Of a stretch of DNA of 64,000 nt, positions 8,544 to 16,667 are shown piece by piece. Position numbers and translations under genes: made by a program. Within the stretch, counting starts at the first letter, position 1, and every line of letters begins with the position of its first letter. Origin of the DNA: Bacillus_BA fengqiuensis (lineage in GTDB: Bacteria; Bacillota; Bacilli; Bacillales; Bacillaceae_H); assembly GCA_030813035.1 (NCBI GenBank), contig JAUSTV010000020.1. One strand, given 5' to 3'. The notes under the pieces were generated by a model. It saw nothing but the letters and a program-made list of their open reading frames with translations. It made no database searches and had not been told where the DNA came from.

Positions 8544-8588
8544 CCCCTCCATCATAAGCTTGTCTTGTTTATATGTATGCTGGAGGGG
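8544..8588 (-). promoter_or_regulatory. inverted repeat covering the cupredoxin ribosome binding site
   Basis: CCCCTCCATCATA (8544-8556) and TATGCTGGAGGGG (8576-8588) are complementary at 12 of 13 positions. In the minus-strand transcript the 3' arm contains the GGAGGGG Shine-Dalgarno sequence, so folding would block translation. It could also be a protein operator. Confidence 0.6.
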
Positions 8589-8681
8589 AGGGGGTATTTG
8601 TCTATTATTTTGAGTCCCTACTAATTTTTCGTTCGATTCATGGTCTAAAAACAGTCAGTCATGGTGAGTGAGGTTCCTGTT

Positions 8682-9866
8682 TTAGCTGTCGGCCCTTTGA
8701 TTGATTGTTCGCTGTAAAGAGGAGAAGCAACTCTTCATCTCTTCTGTTGTTGAAAAACCAGCTTGAGCCTGATTCGCATTTCCGCCGCCTTTTCCGTTGA
8801 AAGCTGCCAGTTGTTCCTTAAACAGCTGTCCGCAGTGGATAGACGAGAAACCGTTATGCGCCATTATGATTTTGTTTTCAATTGTACTAGCGGATAGAAC
8901 GATATAGTCGCCTTTTTCCGTGATGGATTTAATCACTGGCTGTAAGTTTTTCGTCAGCTGGTCCTCTGAAACGAAGGTCACGATTGTTCCGTTGCTGTTT
9001 GTGATCCATTCATTTGCGATAAATGCTGCCTTTTCTGCCTGCAGCAGCTCGATTTCTTTTTGGAGTTGTTTTTGTTCCTGCTCAAGCTTTTCGATTCGGT
9101 CGATTACTTCATGGCGGCCTGTGCTGAATTTGCCGGCAAGAGCCGAAAGGGTAGTATGCGCCAATTGATAATCCATAAGGGCTCGAAGTCCGCATTTAAA
9201 ATGAAGCCTTGTGTTTCCGCGCTGCTTTTCCGTTTTCAACAACTTGATGATTCCAATTTCTCCCGTACGGCTGACATGGGTTCCGCAGCAAGCGGAATAA
9301 TCGATACCGCTGATTTCGACAATACGAATATCGTCGCCGACATCCGGAAGTTTTCGGAGAGGTACAGTATGTACGTTTTCTTTTGTTACATAGTACGTGC
9401 GGATTTCTTTGTTTTCATAGATGCATTCATTCACCCGGCGCTCGATATGGGCCAATTGTTCATCTGATAATGAAGGGACAGCTAAATCAATCGTCACCGT
9501 ATCCGTTCCTAAATGAAAGCTGACCGTATGTGCGTCATACAACTCGATGCAGACGGCCGATAACAAATGTTGTCCGGTGTGATGCTGCATATGATCGAGT
9601 CTCCGTGCCCAGTCGATTTGGCAGTTTGCTTCTTTTTGATCAGGAGCATGCTGCAGTTTGTGGTATACTTCATCGTCTTTTTCAAAGACGTCCAACACGT
9701 TCATGCCGTTAATTGTGCCGTAGTCAGAGGGTTGTCCTCCTCCTTCCGGATAAAAAGCCGTTGCTTTCAATGTGACGAGAACATGATCCTCCAGTTCTTT
9801 GATGGATGTGATCTCTGTTGACCATGCGGTCGTATATGGTTTCGTTTCATACCATTTTTCAGTCAT
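8682..9866 (-). CDS. alanyl-tRNA editing protein, AlaX long form
   Basis: Hydrolyses mischarged Ser- or Gly-tRNA(Ala) in trans. The 394-residue protein has the AlaRS-like editing domain with the zinc motif (HTGQHLLSA near 105 and CCGTHVSRTGEIG near 215), a coiled-coil linker (about 265-300) and a C-terminal DHHA1 domain ending with GKGGGNANQAQAG. It lacks the aminoacylation domain of AlaS. I use ATG 9866, MTEKWYETKPYTT, preceded by GAGAGGGG, over the longer frame. It is monocistronic and divergent from glnK. Confidence 0.92.
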   Translation of the reverse strand: MTEKWYETKPYTTAWSTEITSIKELEDHVLVTLKATAFYPEGGGQPSDYGTINGMNVLDVFEKDDEVYHKLQHAPDQKEANCQIDWARRLDHMQHHTGQHLLSAVCIELYDAHTVSFHLGTDTVTIDLAVPSLSDEQLAHIERRVNECIYENKEIRTYYVTKENVHTVPLRKLPDVGDDIRIVEISGIDYSACCGTHVSRTGEIGIIKLLKTEKQRGNTRLHFKCGLRALMDYQLAHTTLSALAGKFSTGRHEVIDRIEKLEQEQKQLQKEIELLQAEKAAFIANEWITNSNGTIVTFVSEDQLTKNLQPVIKSITEKGDYIVLSASTIENKIIMAHNGFSSIHCGQLFKEQLAAFNGKGGGNANQAQAGFSTTEEMKSCFSSLQRTINQRADS

Positions 9867-9990
9867 GATAGTTATTTCCCCTCTCTTAACATTCTGTCTA
9901 ATGAACGCTTCGTTCTTTATCATACCTTGTTGCCGACTGGAATGAAAAGAATAGCTACAAAAATTTTATCGTAAATATTCAGAAAATAAA

Positions 9991-10018
9991 TTGACAACAT
10001 CACATATATAGATATAAT
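9991..10018 (+). promoter_or_regulatory. glnK-amtB SigA promoter
   Basis: TTGACA at 9991-9996 and TATAAT at 10013-10018 with a 16-base spacer, both consensus. Confidence 0.8.
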
Positions 10019-10031
10019 TAGTAACATATCA

Positions 10032-10048
10032 TGTTAGAAAATCTAACA
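10032..10048. promoter_or_regulatory. GlnR/TnrA box
   Basis: TGTTAGAAAATCTAACA fits the TGTNA-N7-TNACA consensus exactly and is a perfect inverted repeat apart from its centre. It lies just downstream of the -10 box, so bound protein would block transcription. That favours GlnR repression under nitrogen excess. Confidence 0.88.
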
Positions 10049-10067
10049 TATAAGGCGGGTTGTTGAA

Positions 10068-10427
10068 ATGAAAAAAATTGAAGCGATTATTAGACCACAA
10101 CGGTTAACAGATACGATTAAAGGGTTAAAAAGCATAGGGATCACCGGTTTTACAGTATCACAAGTCGTTGGAAGAGGAAAACAAAGAGATGCTGAGGGGG
10201 TATACCGCGGGCGGAATTATAAAGTGACGCTGCATCCGAAAGTGAAGCTGGAAATTGTTCTCTCTGACCATATGGTGGATCAAACGATCAAAACGCTGAT
10301 CACATCGGCCCAAACAGGAGAAGACGGTGACGGTAAAATTTATGTGTATCCGATTTTGGAAGCTTATAATATTCGTACTGGTTTACCGGATGAAAGCATT
10401 GATGATTTAACAAACGCAGCGAGGTGA
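10068..10427 (+). CDS. glnK: PII nitrogen regulatory protein
   Basis: A 119-residue PII protein. Hallmarks are the N-terminal MKKIEAIIRPQ strand, a T-loop ending YRGRNYKVTLHPKVKLEI, and the ATP-binding C-loop GDGKIYVYPI. The trimer senses ATP/ADP and 2-oxoglutarate and gates the ammonium channel encoded next. ATG 10068 is preceded by GGCGGG. Its stop overlaps the amtB ribosome binding site, implying coupled translation. In B. subtilis the order is amtB(nrgA)-glnK(nrgB); here glnK comes first. Regulation is by the GlnR/TnrA box upstream. Confidence 0.95.
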   Translation: MKKIEAIIRPQRLTDTIKGLKSIGITGFTVSQVVGRGKQRDAEGVYRGRNYKVTLHPKVKLEIVLSDHMVDQTIKTLITSAQTGEDGDGKIYVYPILEAYNIRTGLPDESIDDLTNAAR

Positions 10428-10432
10428 AACAG

Positions 10433-11737
10433 ATGGAACTAATCTATTTAAATACGGTATGGATTGTGATCGCAGCCGCGATGGTATTGTTTATGGAAGG
10501 CGGGTTCAGCTTACTGGAAGCGGGGCTTGTTCGTACGAAAAACGCAGTCAATGTGACGATGAAAATTTTCGTTGACTTGACGATCGGGGCATTGGCATTT
10601 TGGCTGGTTGGATTTGGAGTTATGTTTGGAAGTGACTCGTTTGGTTTGTTCGGCACCACTTTATTTGGAAACCCGGAAAAGATTGACCTTGGCATACAAC
10701 TTCCGAGTGCCGCATTTGTACTGTTTCAAATGGGCTTCTCTATCGCGTGTATTTCTATTATTTCAGGAGCGGTCGCGGAACGGATGAATTTTAAAGCTTA
10801 TATGTTAACGGCTGCCCTAATTACCATGATCATTTATCCTTTATCGGGACACTGGATTTGGAATGAGGACGGATGGCTCGCCAAAATGGGCATGAAGGAT
10901 TTTGCCGGCTCTGCCGTCATTCACGCCATGGGAGGATTTGCCGCGCTTGCGATGGCGAAGGTGCTTGGCCCGCGAAAAGGCAGATTTAATTCTGACGGCA
11001 GTGCCAATGTATTTGCACCAAGTAATATTCCTCTCGCTTCGTCGGGAGCATTTATTTTATGGTTTGGCTGGTTTGGATTTAATGCTGGAAGCACACTGGA
11101 TGCGTCAAGTGCATCGCTCGCTCCTGTTGCCCTTAACACCATGCTGGCGGCGGCGAGCGGGGGAATGACGGCGTTGATGATCAGTATGAAAAAATTCGGG
11201 AAAGCCGACCCGAGTATGACGATTAACGGTGTATTATCCGGTTTGGTCGCCATTACAGCGGGGTGTGCGTTCGTCTCGCAATGGAGTGCACTCATCATGG
11301 GTGCTGTCGCTGGAATCATTGTCATATATGCGACTGTATTAATCGATAATAGAAGAATTGACGACCCGGTAGGAGCAGTGGCGGTTCATGGATTCAATGG
11401 CGTATTCGGTACCATTGCGGTTGGATTATTCGATGTTTCAGAAGGGCTCTTCACGACTGGATCTGCTTCCCTTTTAGCGGTTCAAGTGCTGGGAGCGGTT
11501 GTGGTCGCTGTATGGGGATTATTAGGCGGATTATTCATGGCAAAGGTAGCGGAAAAAACAGTGGGACTTCGTGTGAGTGAACGCGAAGAGGAAGAGGGAC
11601 TTGATATGTCTTACCACGGTATTCCGGCTTATAACGAGCTTGAACGCTTTACAGACTTGCCGACAAATCTCTATGATTTCGAGGAAACAACCGGCATTTC
11701 GGTCGCTCCGGCGGAAAGAAAAGAGATGGTGGTGTAA
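10433..11737 (+). CDS. amtB: ammonium transporter
   Basis: An Amt/Rh-family channel of 434 residues with about eleven membrane helices. It shows AmtB signatures such as MEGGFSLLEAGLVRTKN at the N terminus, the DFAGSAVIHAMGG segment with a pore histidine, and VAVHGFNGVFGTIAVG with the second pore histidine. It imports ammonium at low external concentration and is blocked by GlnK. I set the start at ATG 10433, five bases after GAGGTGA, rather than at GTG 10424, which overlaps that site. The C-terminal tail is cytoplasmic (YHGIPAYNELERFTD). A strong terminator follows. Confidence 0.96.
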   Translation: MELIYLNTVWIVIAAAMVLFMEGGFSLLEAGLVRTKNAVNVTMKIFVDLTIGALAFWLVGFGVMFGSDSFGLFGTTLFGNPEKIDLGIQLPSAAFVLFQMGFSIACISIISGAVAERMNFKAYMLTAALITMIIYPLSGHWIWNEDGWLAKMGMKDFAGSAVIHAMGGFAALAMAKVLGPRKGRFNSDGSANVFAPSNIPLASSGAFILWFGWFGFNAGSTLDASSASLAPVALNTMLAAASGGMTALMISMKKFGKADPSMTINGVLSGLVAITAGCAFVSQWSALIMGAVAGIIVIYATVLIDNRRIDDPVGAVAVHGFNGVFGTIAVGLFDVSEGLFTTGSASLLAVQVLGAVVVAVWGLLGGLFMAKVAEKTVGLRVSEREEEEGLDMSYHGIPAYNELERFTDLPTNLYDFEETTGISVAPAERKEMVV

Positions 11738-11747
11738 GTCCTGTTAT

Positions 11748-11796
11748 AAAGAAGAGGAGGTGGATAAAAGATATCCATCTTCTCTTCTTTTATTTA
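11748..11796. terminator. amtB terminator, convergent
   Basis: AAAGAAGAGGAGGTGGATA (11748-11766) pairs, with two G-U pairs, to the arm 11772-11790 and a T-rich tail follows. Confidence 0.85.
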
Positions 11797-11798
11797 TT

Positions 11799-12401
11799 TC
11801 AGGGTTTAAATCCGGTTACACAAACGGTCAGCTCTGGATATACATCTTTAAAGTGTAAATCGATGTGTTTGAACCCGAACGCTTGCAAATCATCATGGAT
11901 TTGTTTACCGAACATCCGGGTTTTATTGGCGCTTGCATCGTCTTCCCGTGGCTGCATCGTAATCGCGATTTTTCCGCCGGGTTTCATTGCGTCATACAGG
12001 TTTTGAAGACCTTTTCTCGGTTCGTTCCAAATGGTGTAGTTGTTGACGGACAACACTTTATCATATATCCCGGTCGGTAAATGAATCTTTTCAATATCCC
12101 CTAGAAGCAAACGGACATTTCCATCCCGTATCTGTTTTTCAAGGCGCTTTTCCGCCTGGTTTTTCATCGTTTCGGAAACATCCACTCCATCCACTTTCAA
12201 TGACAGGTAGTTTTCCATCATGTGTTCAATGCTATAGCCCGGGCCAAATCCGACCTCTAACACATGATCGCCGGATTGGATGTTTAAGTGGGCGAGGGTC
12301 CATTCATTAATCTCTTTATTTTCCCACGCCATGATTTTACCGGCAATAGTGCCGTAAATGCCTTCTGGTTTACTGAAACTTTTTTTGAATTCCTTAAACA
12401 A
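11799..12401 (-). CDS. class I SAM-dependent methyltransferase
   Basis: A 200-residue methyltransferase. Motif I VLEVGFGPGYS binds SAM at about residues 48-58, GVDVSETM is the acidic loop II, LLLGDIEKIHLP is motif III-like, and MKPGGKIAITM is motif IV/V. The N terminus (FKKSFSKPEGIYGTIAGKIMAWENKEIN) is shared with small-molecule methyltransferases of the UbiE-like group. The methyl acceptor cannot be told. ATG 12401 follows AAAGGAGGCAGC. It converges on amtB and is divergent from the polymerase gene. Confidence 0.82.
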   Translation of the reverse strand: MFKEFKKSFSKPEGIYGTIAGKIMAWENKEINEWTLAHLNIQSGDHVLEVGFGPGYSIEHMMENYLSLKVDGVDVSETMKNQAEKRLEKQIRDGNVRLLLGDIEKIHLPTGIYDKVLSVNNYTIWNEPRKGLQNLYDAMKPGGKIAITMQPREDDASANKTRMFGKQIHDDLQAFGFKHIDLHFKDVYPELTVCVTGFKP

Positions 12402-12536
12402 AGTTGCTGCCTCCTTTTTTATGAATGAAGCATCTGTGAGTCGATCAAACCGTATCCGTTCGAATATTTCTTTTCCTTTTTGTTTATCCTGCTTTAACGG
12501 GGAATAAACTTGCAGTTCGTTAAAAAGTTAAGCATG

Positions 12537-12568
12537 GCTCTTCGTGAAGGGGCAGAGCGTTTTTTATG
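12537..12568 (+). terminator. orphan terminator-like hairpin
   Basis: GCTCT and AGAGC flank a 12-base loop, followed by GTTTTTT. No gene reads into it on the + strand. Confidence 0.4.
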
Positions 12569-12676
12569 TTCTCCTAATCCGTTTTTTGATCAAACCTTGT
12601 AAAATCGTTTCATTGCGAAAAAAGCGAAACATATGTACTATTAAATAAAGAAATTTTTAAAATCCAAGGTGATAAG

Positions 12677-13930
12677 ATGAAATCAATGTATCCCCGGAGC
12701 GGAAGGGTCATTTTACATGTTGATTGCAACGCTTTTTATGCCTCAGTGGAGACGGCACATGACCCGTCCTTGGCCAATAAACCGTTAGTTATTGCCGGAA
12801 ACCCGAATGAACGACGAGGAATCATCATCACGTGTAATTATGCGGCCCGTGCCCTTGGCATATACACGACAATGCCTCTATGGGAAGCAAAGAAAAAATG
12901 TTCCGATCTTATTATAAAAACGCCGAATTTTGAATTATACAGGGAGATGTCTGCGAAAGTGTTCCAATTTCTCTCTACCTATACAAATATGATTGAGCCA
13001 ACTTCAATCGATGAAGGTTATTTGGACATAACAGACCTTTATGAATTAGGTTCACCGCTTGCCATTGCAGAGGAAATCCAAAAGGGGCTGTACGAAACAT
13101 TACATATTCCGGTTTCCGTTGGAATCGCTCCGAATAAATTCCTGGCAAAAACCGCTTCCGATATGAAGAAGCCGATGGGCATCACCGTGTTGCGCAAGAG
13201 GGATGTTCAACATGTTCTTTGGCACAAACAGGTCGAGGAGATGCACGGAATCGGCGAAAAGACAGCGGGAAAATTGAACCGGATTGACATTCACACAATT
13301 GGTGACCTTGCGAATGCGGATGTAAAAACACTTCAAAATTTGCTTGGCATTACGGGTATGCATTTAAAAGAACGAGCCAATGGCATTGATCATCGGCCTG
13401 TCGACCCGGAATCGATTTACGAAATTAAGACGGTAGGAAATTCAACCACATTGCCGAAAAATATGACGGAGCAGCGTTTATTGCTGGATGTGCTGGAAAG
13501 ACTCTCCCAATCGGTGAGTCAACGAATGAAGAAGAATCGTGTTGTCTCTCAAAATGTTCAAATTACGATAAAATACAGCGATTTCAAATCGGTGACAAGA
13601 AGTCGAAAGCTGCTCAATCCCGTCATTGAGCCATCGGAAATATATGACGTGGCGGCGCAATTATTTAAAAAGCATTGGAACGGTGATGCTGTGCGCTTAC
13701 TTGGAGTGACGGCATTGAACGTTATGGAGAAACATGCAGCGGTGAAACAGCTCGATTTGTTTTCCTTTGAAGAAGAAGCGAAACAAGAACCGCTCCTGAA
13801 AACGGTCGATCAGCTCAAACAAAAGTTTGGCGACCTCGCTATTCAGAGGGGATCCGACCTAATTGTTAGAAAAAAGCAAGATGCGGCAAATCAATTGAAA
13901 ATGAGATACCAAACGAAAAAACAACCTTAA
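12677..13930 (+). CDS. dinB: DNA polymerase IV, Y family
   Basis: An error-prone translesion polymerase of 417 residues. Catalytic motifs are HVDCNAFYASVE and PTSIDEGYLD (the SxDE pair), and steric-gate and NTP contacts lie in the RGIIITCNYAARALGI segment. A little-finger domain occupies the C-terminal third. KQLDLF near residue 355 is a beta-clamp binding motif. Length and sequence resemble B. subtilis PolY1 (YqjH). ATG 12677 follows AAGGTGATAAG. A weak LexA-like ACATATGT is present upstream but lacks consensus flanks. A terminator overlaps the stop codon. Confidence 0.93.
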   Translation: MKSMYPRSGRVILHVDCNAFYASVETAHDPSLANKPLVIAGNPNERRGIIITCNYAARALGIYTTMPLWEAKKKCSDLIIKTPNFELYREMSAKVFQFLSTYTNMIEPTSIDEGYLDITDLYELGSPLAIAEEIQKGLYETLHIPVSVGIAPNKFLAKTASDMKKPMGITVLRKRDVQHVLWHKQVEEMHGIGEKTAGKLNRIDIHTIGDLANADVKTLQNLLGITGMHLKERANGIDHRPVDPESIYEIKTVGNSTTLPKNMTEQRLLLDVLERLSQSVSQRMKKNRVVSQNVQITIKYSDFKSVTRSRKLLNPVIEPSEIYDVAAQLFKKHWNGDAVRLLGVTALNVMEKHAAVKQLDLFSFEEEAKQEPLLKTVDQLKQKFGDLAIQRGSDLIVRKKQDAANQLKMRYQTKKQP

Positions 13931-13947
13931 AAGAGGTTGTTTTTTTG
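13920..13947 (+). terminator. dinB terminator
   Basis: AACAACCT (13920-13927) pairs with AGGTTGTT (13934-13941), then T-run. The stop codon is in the loop. Confidence 0.85.
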
Positions 13948-14068
13948 ATTTATCCTTTCGCAAAGTGAGAAATGTCACAGTCTAGTTTTTGGAAAGAGAG
14001 TAGAATGGAAGTGCAGTAAAATAATTCCACTCAAACCTGCGGGAATGGAACTAAAGGAGAGATTGTTG

Positions 14069-14557
14069 ATGGAGATGGCGTATAAGAATATCCTTGTGGC
14101 AGTAGATGGTTCGAAAGAAGCGGAATGGGCATTTAAAAAAGCGGTCAATATCGCGAAAAGGAATGATGGTCGCTTAATTATTTGTTACGTTGTAGATATA
14201 CGAAATCTAGCAACATATGAATTATATGACTATACAGTGGTTCAAAAGGCTGAAGAATTCGCCAAGGAGCTTGTCACAAACTGTCATAAATTGGCCCTGG
14301 AATCCGGATTGCAAGATGTCAGCTATGTAATCGAACACGGCTCACCAAAAACGAAAATCTCTAAAGAAATTGCAGCAGAACATGAAGTGGATTTAATTGT
14401 ATGCGGTGCCACAGGGTTGAATGCAATCGAACGTGTCCTGATCGGCAGTGTGTCTCAACACATTTTACGTTATGCGAAGTGTGATGTAATCGTGGTGAGG
14501 ACGCCAAAAGGCGAGGAAGAGGAATTGCAGACTGTACAAATGGAATTAACCGAATAA
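14069..14557 (+). CDS. universal stress protein UspA family
   Basis: A 162-residue single-domain Usp. It begins MEMAYKNILVAVDGSKEAEWAFKKA (strand 1 and ATP-contact Asp) and ends with the ATP-binding motif GATGLNAIERVLIGSVSQHILRYAKCDVIVVR, matching G-x2-G-x9-G-S. It is therefore probably an ATP-binding type. Usp proteins accumulate in stress and stationary phase; a specific role is unknown. ATG 14069, eight bases after AAGGAGAG, is preferred to the upstream start at 14045. It is monocistronic with a terminator at 14585. Confidence 0.9.
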   Translation: MEMAYKNILVAVDGSKEAEWAFKKAVNIAKRNDGRLIICYVVDIRNLATYELYDYTVVQKAEEFAKELVTNCHKLALESGLQDVSYVIEHGSPKTKISKEIAAEHEVDLIVCGATGLNAIERVLIGSVSQHILRYAKCDVIVVRTPKGEEEELQTVQMELTE

Positions 14558-14584
14558 TGGAAACGAGTAGAAAAAAATGATTGA

Positions 14585-14613
14585 AAAAGCGGCCTGAAAA
14601 GGTTGCTTTTTTT
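14585..14613 (+). terminator. usp terminator
   Basis: AAAGCGGCC pairs with GGTTGCTTT (two G-U pairs), followed by TTTTT. Confidence 0.75.
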
Positions 14614-14657
14614 GCTGATGGGCAGAATAGTTATAAGGAAATCACGGAGCTGATACA

Positions 14658-14843
14658 ATGCATCTATTATTGAATGGTTTGTTTCTCATTGCAGGAATCG
14701 GATGGTCAATTGTATTTAATCTTGTCATGTTTCCCATGCTTAGATTTCACTATAAATTTCCTGTGGCGGCTCTGCTCTCTTCTATTCCTATCATTTTCTT
14801 CTTCATTTTCTATTTTCATGTTCCTGTTCACGTTCTTAAGTAA
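14658..14843 (+). CDS. small two-helix membrane protein
   Basis: A 61-residue protein almost entirely hydrophobic, with two predicted membrane helices (about 4-25 and 35-56) joined by LRFHYKFP. ATG 14658 follows CACGGAG at a workable distance. I do not recognise a family. Being alone between two terminator-bounded genes, it is probably its own transcription unit. Between it and the next gene (14844-15120) I see no feature. Confidence 0.5.
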   Translation: MHLLLNGLFLIAGIGWSIVFNLVMFPMLRFHYKFPVAALLSSIPIIFFFIFYFHVPVHVLK

Positions 14844-15121
14844 AATGAGCTCTGCAATTTGATGTGATAAAATGCTGTTTATTTATCGTACGTCATGCTA
14901 AAAGACTTGGAGAGTGAATGAATAATTTCTAGGGCATTTAATCATTCCCGGTTTGAAAAAGAGGCTTTTCGTGAACTGTATATATGGAAGAAGGACAATC
15001 GTAACATCATTCTATGTTTTCAGCTCAAACAGCAAATAACATAGGAACTGGTTGTTTATATTATTAAATACTTGCCGGTTGGGCTGTGTACGTCAAATTG
15101 TTAAGCTTGAGGTGAAAAAAG

Positions 15122-16030
15122 TTGAAGAATGTGTATGAAAACATCATCATCGGCGGAGGAATCGCGGGACTCCAGGCAGCCATTCAGCTTGGAAGGTACA
15201 AACATGATGTTCTAGTAATCGATTCAAATTATGGACGTTCCACATTATGTAAAAACTACCATAACATTTTAGGATGGCCTGATGGAGTGAGCGGTGAAAC
15301 ATTGAGAGAGTTGGGAAGGCAGCATGCAGAGAAGTACGGTGTTCACTTTTCAAAGGACAAAGTCATACAGTCCATGAAGCAAGATGGTTCTATAAAGATC
15401 GAAACGGAAACAGGGAAAACCTATGCAACAAAAACGATGCTTTTGGCGACTGGAGTGATGGATCGCCTTCCGGATATCCTAAACATTAAGTCTTGTCTCG
15501 GTCTTACTGTATATGTTTGTCCAGATTGCGATGGGTATGAAGTGTCGGATAAGAGCGTTCTCGTGTTAGGAGCGGGGAAAGCAGGAGCAAATATGGCGTT
15601 GACGTTAACATATTGGACAAAAGACATTGTTTACGTCAATCATGAGGAATCGGACATTGAGGATTCACTTAAGGAAAAATTGATTCAATCCAACATCGTT
15701 TATAGGCATGAAACAATCAGCGAAGTCATTACAGAAAACAATTCAATCTTTAAAGGCGTGAAATTGAAAAACGGTGAAACGTTGTATGCCGATCGGGGGT
15801 TTATCGCATTTGGCGGAAATAAAGTGTACAGCGAGCTTGCTGAACAGCTCGGCGTGAAATTGATGGAAAACCGTCATGTTGAGGTAGACCCGAGAACGAA
15901 AGAAACCTCCGTTTCCAATGTATGGGCAGCCGGCGATATCGTCGCTCACTCGGAACAATCCACGATTGCGATGGGAGAAGGGGCCCAAGCGGCCATTTGG
16001 ATTCATAAAAGGCTTTTAGGACAGAAGTGA
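15122..16030 (+). CDS. thioredoxin-reductase-like FAD/NAD(P)H oxidoreductase
   Basis: A 302-residue flavoprotein with the TrxB fold. The FAD motif is IIGGGIAGLQAAIQLGR (8-24), the redox pair CPDC lies at 133-136, the NAD(P)H motif is VLVLGAGKAGANMALTL (about 145-161), and the second FAD motif is NVWAAGDIV. The active-site spacing CxxC is as in thioredoxin reductases, but the flanking sequence YVCPDCDGYE is that of the divergent Bacillus paralogues, so the disulfide substrate is open. TTG 15122 follows GAGGTGA. A repeat hairpin forms its terminator. Confidence 0.85.
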   Translation: MKNVYENIIIGGGIAGLQAAIQLGRYKHDVLVIDSNYGRSTLCKNYHNILGWPDGVSGETLRELGRQHAEKYGVHFSKDKVIQSMKQDGSIKIETETGKTYATKTMLLATGVMDRLPDILNIKSCLGLTVYVCPDCDGYEVSDKSVLVLGAGKAGANMALTLTYWTKDIVYVNHEESDIEDSLKEKLIQSNIVYRHETISEVITENNSIFKGVKLKNGETLYADRGFIAFGGNKVYSELAEQLGVKLMENRHVEVDPRTKETSVSNVWAAGDIVAHSEQSTIAMGEGAQAAIWIHKRLLGQK

Positions 16031-16040
16031 GTCCCTTCTA

Positions 16041-16110
16041 CTCTCCAGTAAAAACTGATTTTTAATAAGAGGCCCCGTCACAAAATCCGGATTTTGTGAC
16101 GGGGCCTCTT
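16041..16110 (-). repeat. GGCCCCGTCA hairpin repeat, copy A (reverse orientation), also terminator
   Basis: GAGGCCCCGTCACAAAATCC pairs with GGATTTTGTGACGGGGCCTC, a 20-bp perfect stem. To its left, the reverse complement of TAAAAACTGATTTTTAAT matches the conserved tail AATCAGTTTTT of copies at 25276 and 37264. Confidence 0.75.
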
Positions 16111-16112
16111 AT

Positions 16113-16158
16113 AAGTGTGAATAAAAAGGGTAAAAATCGCCTTTTTTATTCACACTTA
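16113..16158. terminator. second long hairpin
   Basis: AAGTGTGAATAAAAAGG (16113-16129) pairs with CCTTTTTTATTCACACTT (16140-16157) with one bulge. Confidence 0.7.
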
Positions 16159-16200
16159 TGAAAAAACTTCTTGTAAAATTTTCAAACCTCTTTATAATAA

Positions 16201-16252
16201 TAACTGTAATACGATAAGTAATACAGTTAATACACTATATACAGTTAAGACA
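16201..16252. promoter_or_regulatory. candidate operator of the GntR-type regulator
   Basis: TAACTGT (16201) and ACAGTTA (16223) form an inverted repeat. ACAGTTAA recurs 18 bases further on (16241), with a partial ACAG after that. The clustering of half-sites before a YtrA-like repressor gene suggests autoregulation. Confidence 0.5.
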
Positions 16253-16277
16253 GTTTCAAATAGAAAGGAGGAACATC

Positions 16278-16667
16278 ATGTTCAATCTTGATCTTCGCAG
16301 CCGTAAGCCCATTTACGAACAGCTTGTCGACAAATTGAAAGAATTCATCATCCATGAAATGTTTAAAGCAGATGAACAGCTGCCGTCCGTTCGCTTGCTT
16401 GCGAAAGAACTAACTATTAATCCAAACACCATCCAAAAAGCATACCGTGAATTGGAACATCAAGGTTACATTTATTCTGTTCCCGGTAAAGGCAGCTTTG
16501 TTTCACCCCAATCTGAAACGAAAAATAATGAGAAGGTGGAAAAAATGAAACAAGATTTAATCAAGCTGATTTCAGAAGCGATGTATTTAGGGCTGAAAAA
16601 AGAAGATATTTTATCCCTTGTAGAAAAAGCGGAACAATCGGTGAAAGGAGGAGAAGGCGATGATTGA
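16278..16667 (+). CDS. GntR-family regulator, YtrA subfamily
   Basis: A 129-residue repressor. The N-terminal winged helix (RKPIYEQLVDKLKEFI ... LPSVRLLAKELTINPNTIQKAYRELEHQGYIYSVPGKGSFV) is the GntR DNA-binding domain. The short C-terminal helical tail, without an effector domain, is characteristic of YtrA-type regulators. ATG follows AAAGGAGGAAC. Its end overlaps the ABC ATPase start by eight bases, so the three genes 16278-19549 form one operon. As in ytrA operons, it probably represses its own transporter in response to envelope stress or an unknown signal. Confidence 0.9.
   Translation: MFNLDLRSRKPIYEQLVDKLKEFIIHEMFKADEQLPSVRLLAKELTINPNTIQKAYRELEHQGYIYSVPGKGSFVSPQSETKNNEKVEKMKQDLIKLISEAMYLGLKKEDILSLVEKAEQSVKGGEGDD

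Noticed and set aside
8648..8681. AAAACAG/CTGTTTT as terminator of the AlaX gene
   Set aside because: Only a 7-bp A/T-rich stem with a 20-base loop and no clear T-run; too weak to call.
12624..12640. LexA (SOS) box before dinB
   Set aside because: Only the ACATATGT core fits; the outer CGA and TCG positions of the Bacillus consensus are missing, so SOS control is not supported.
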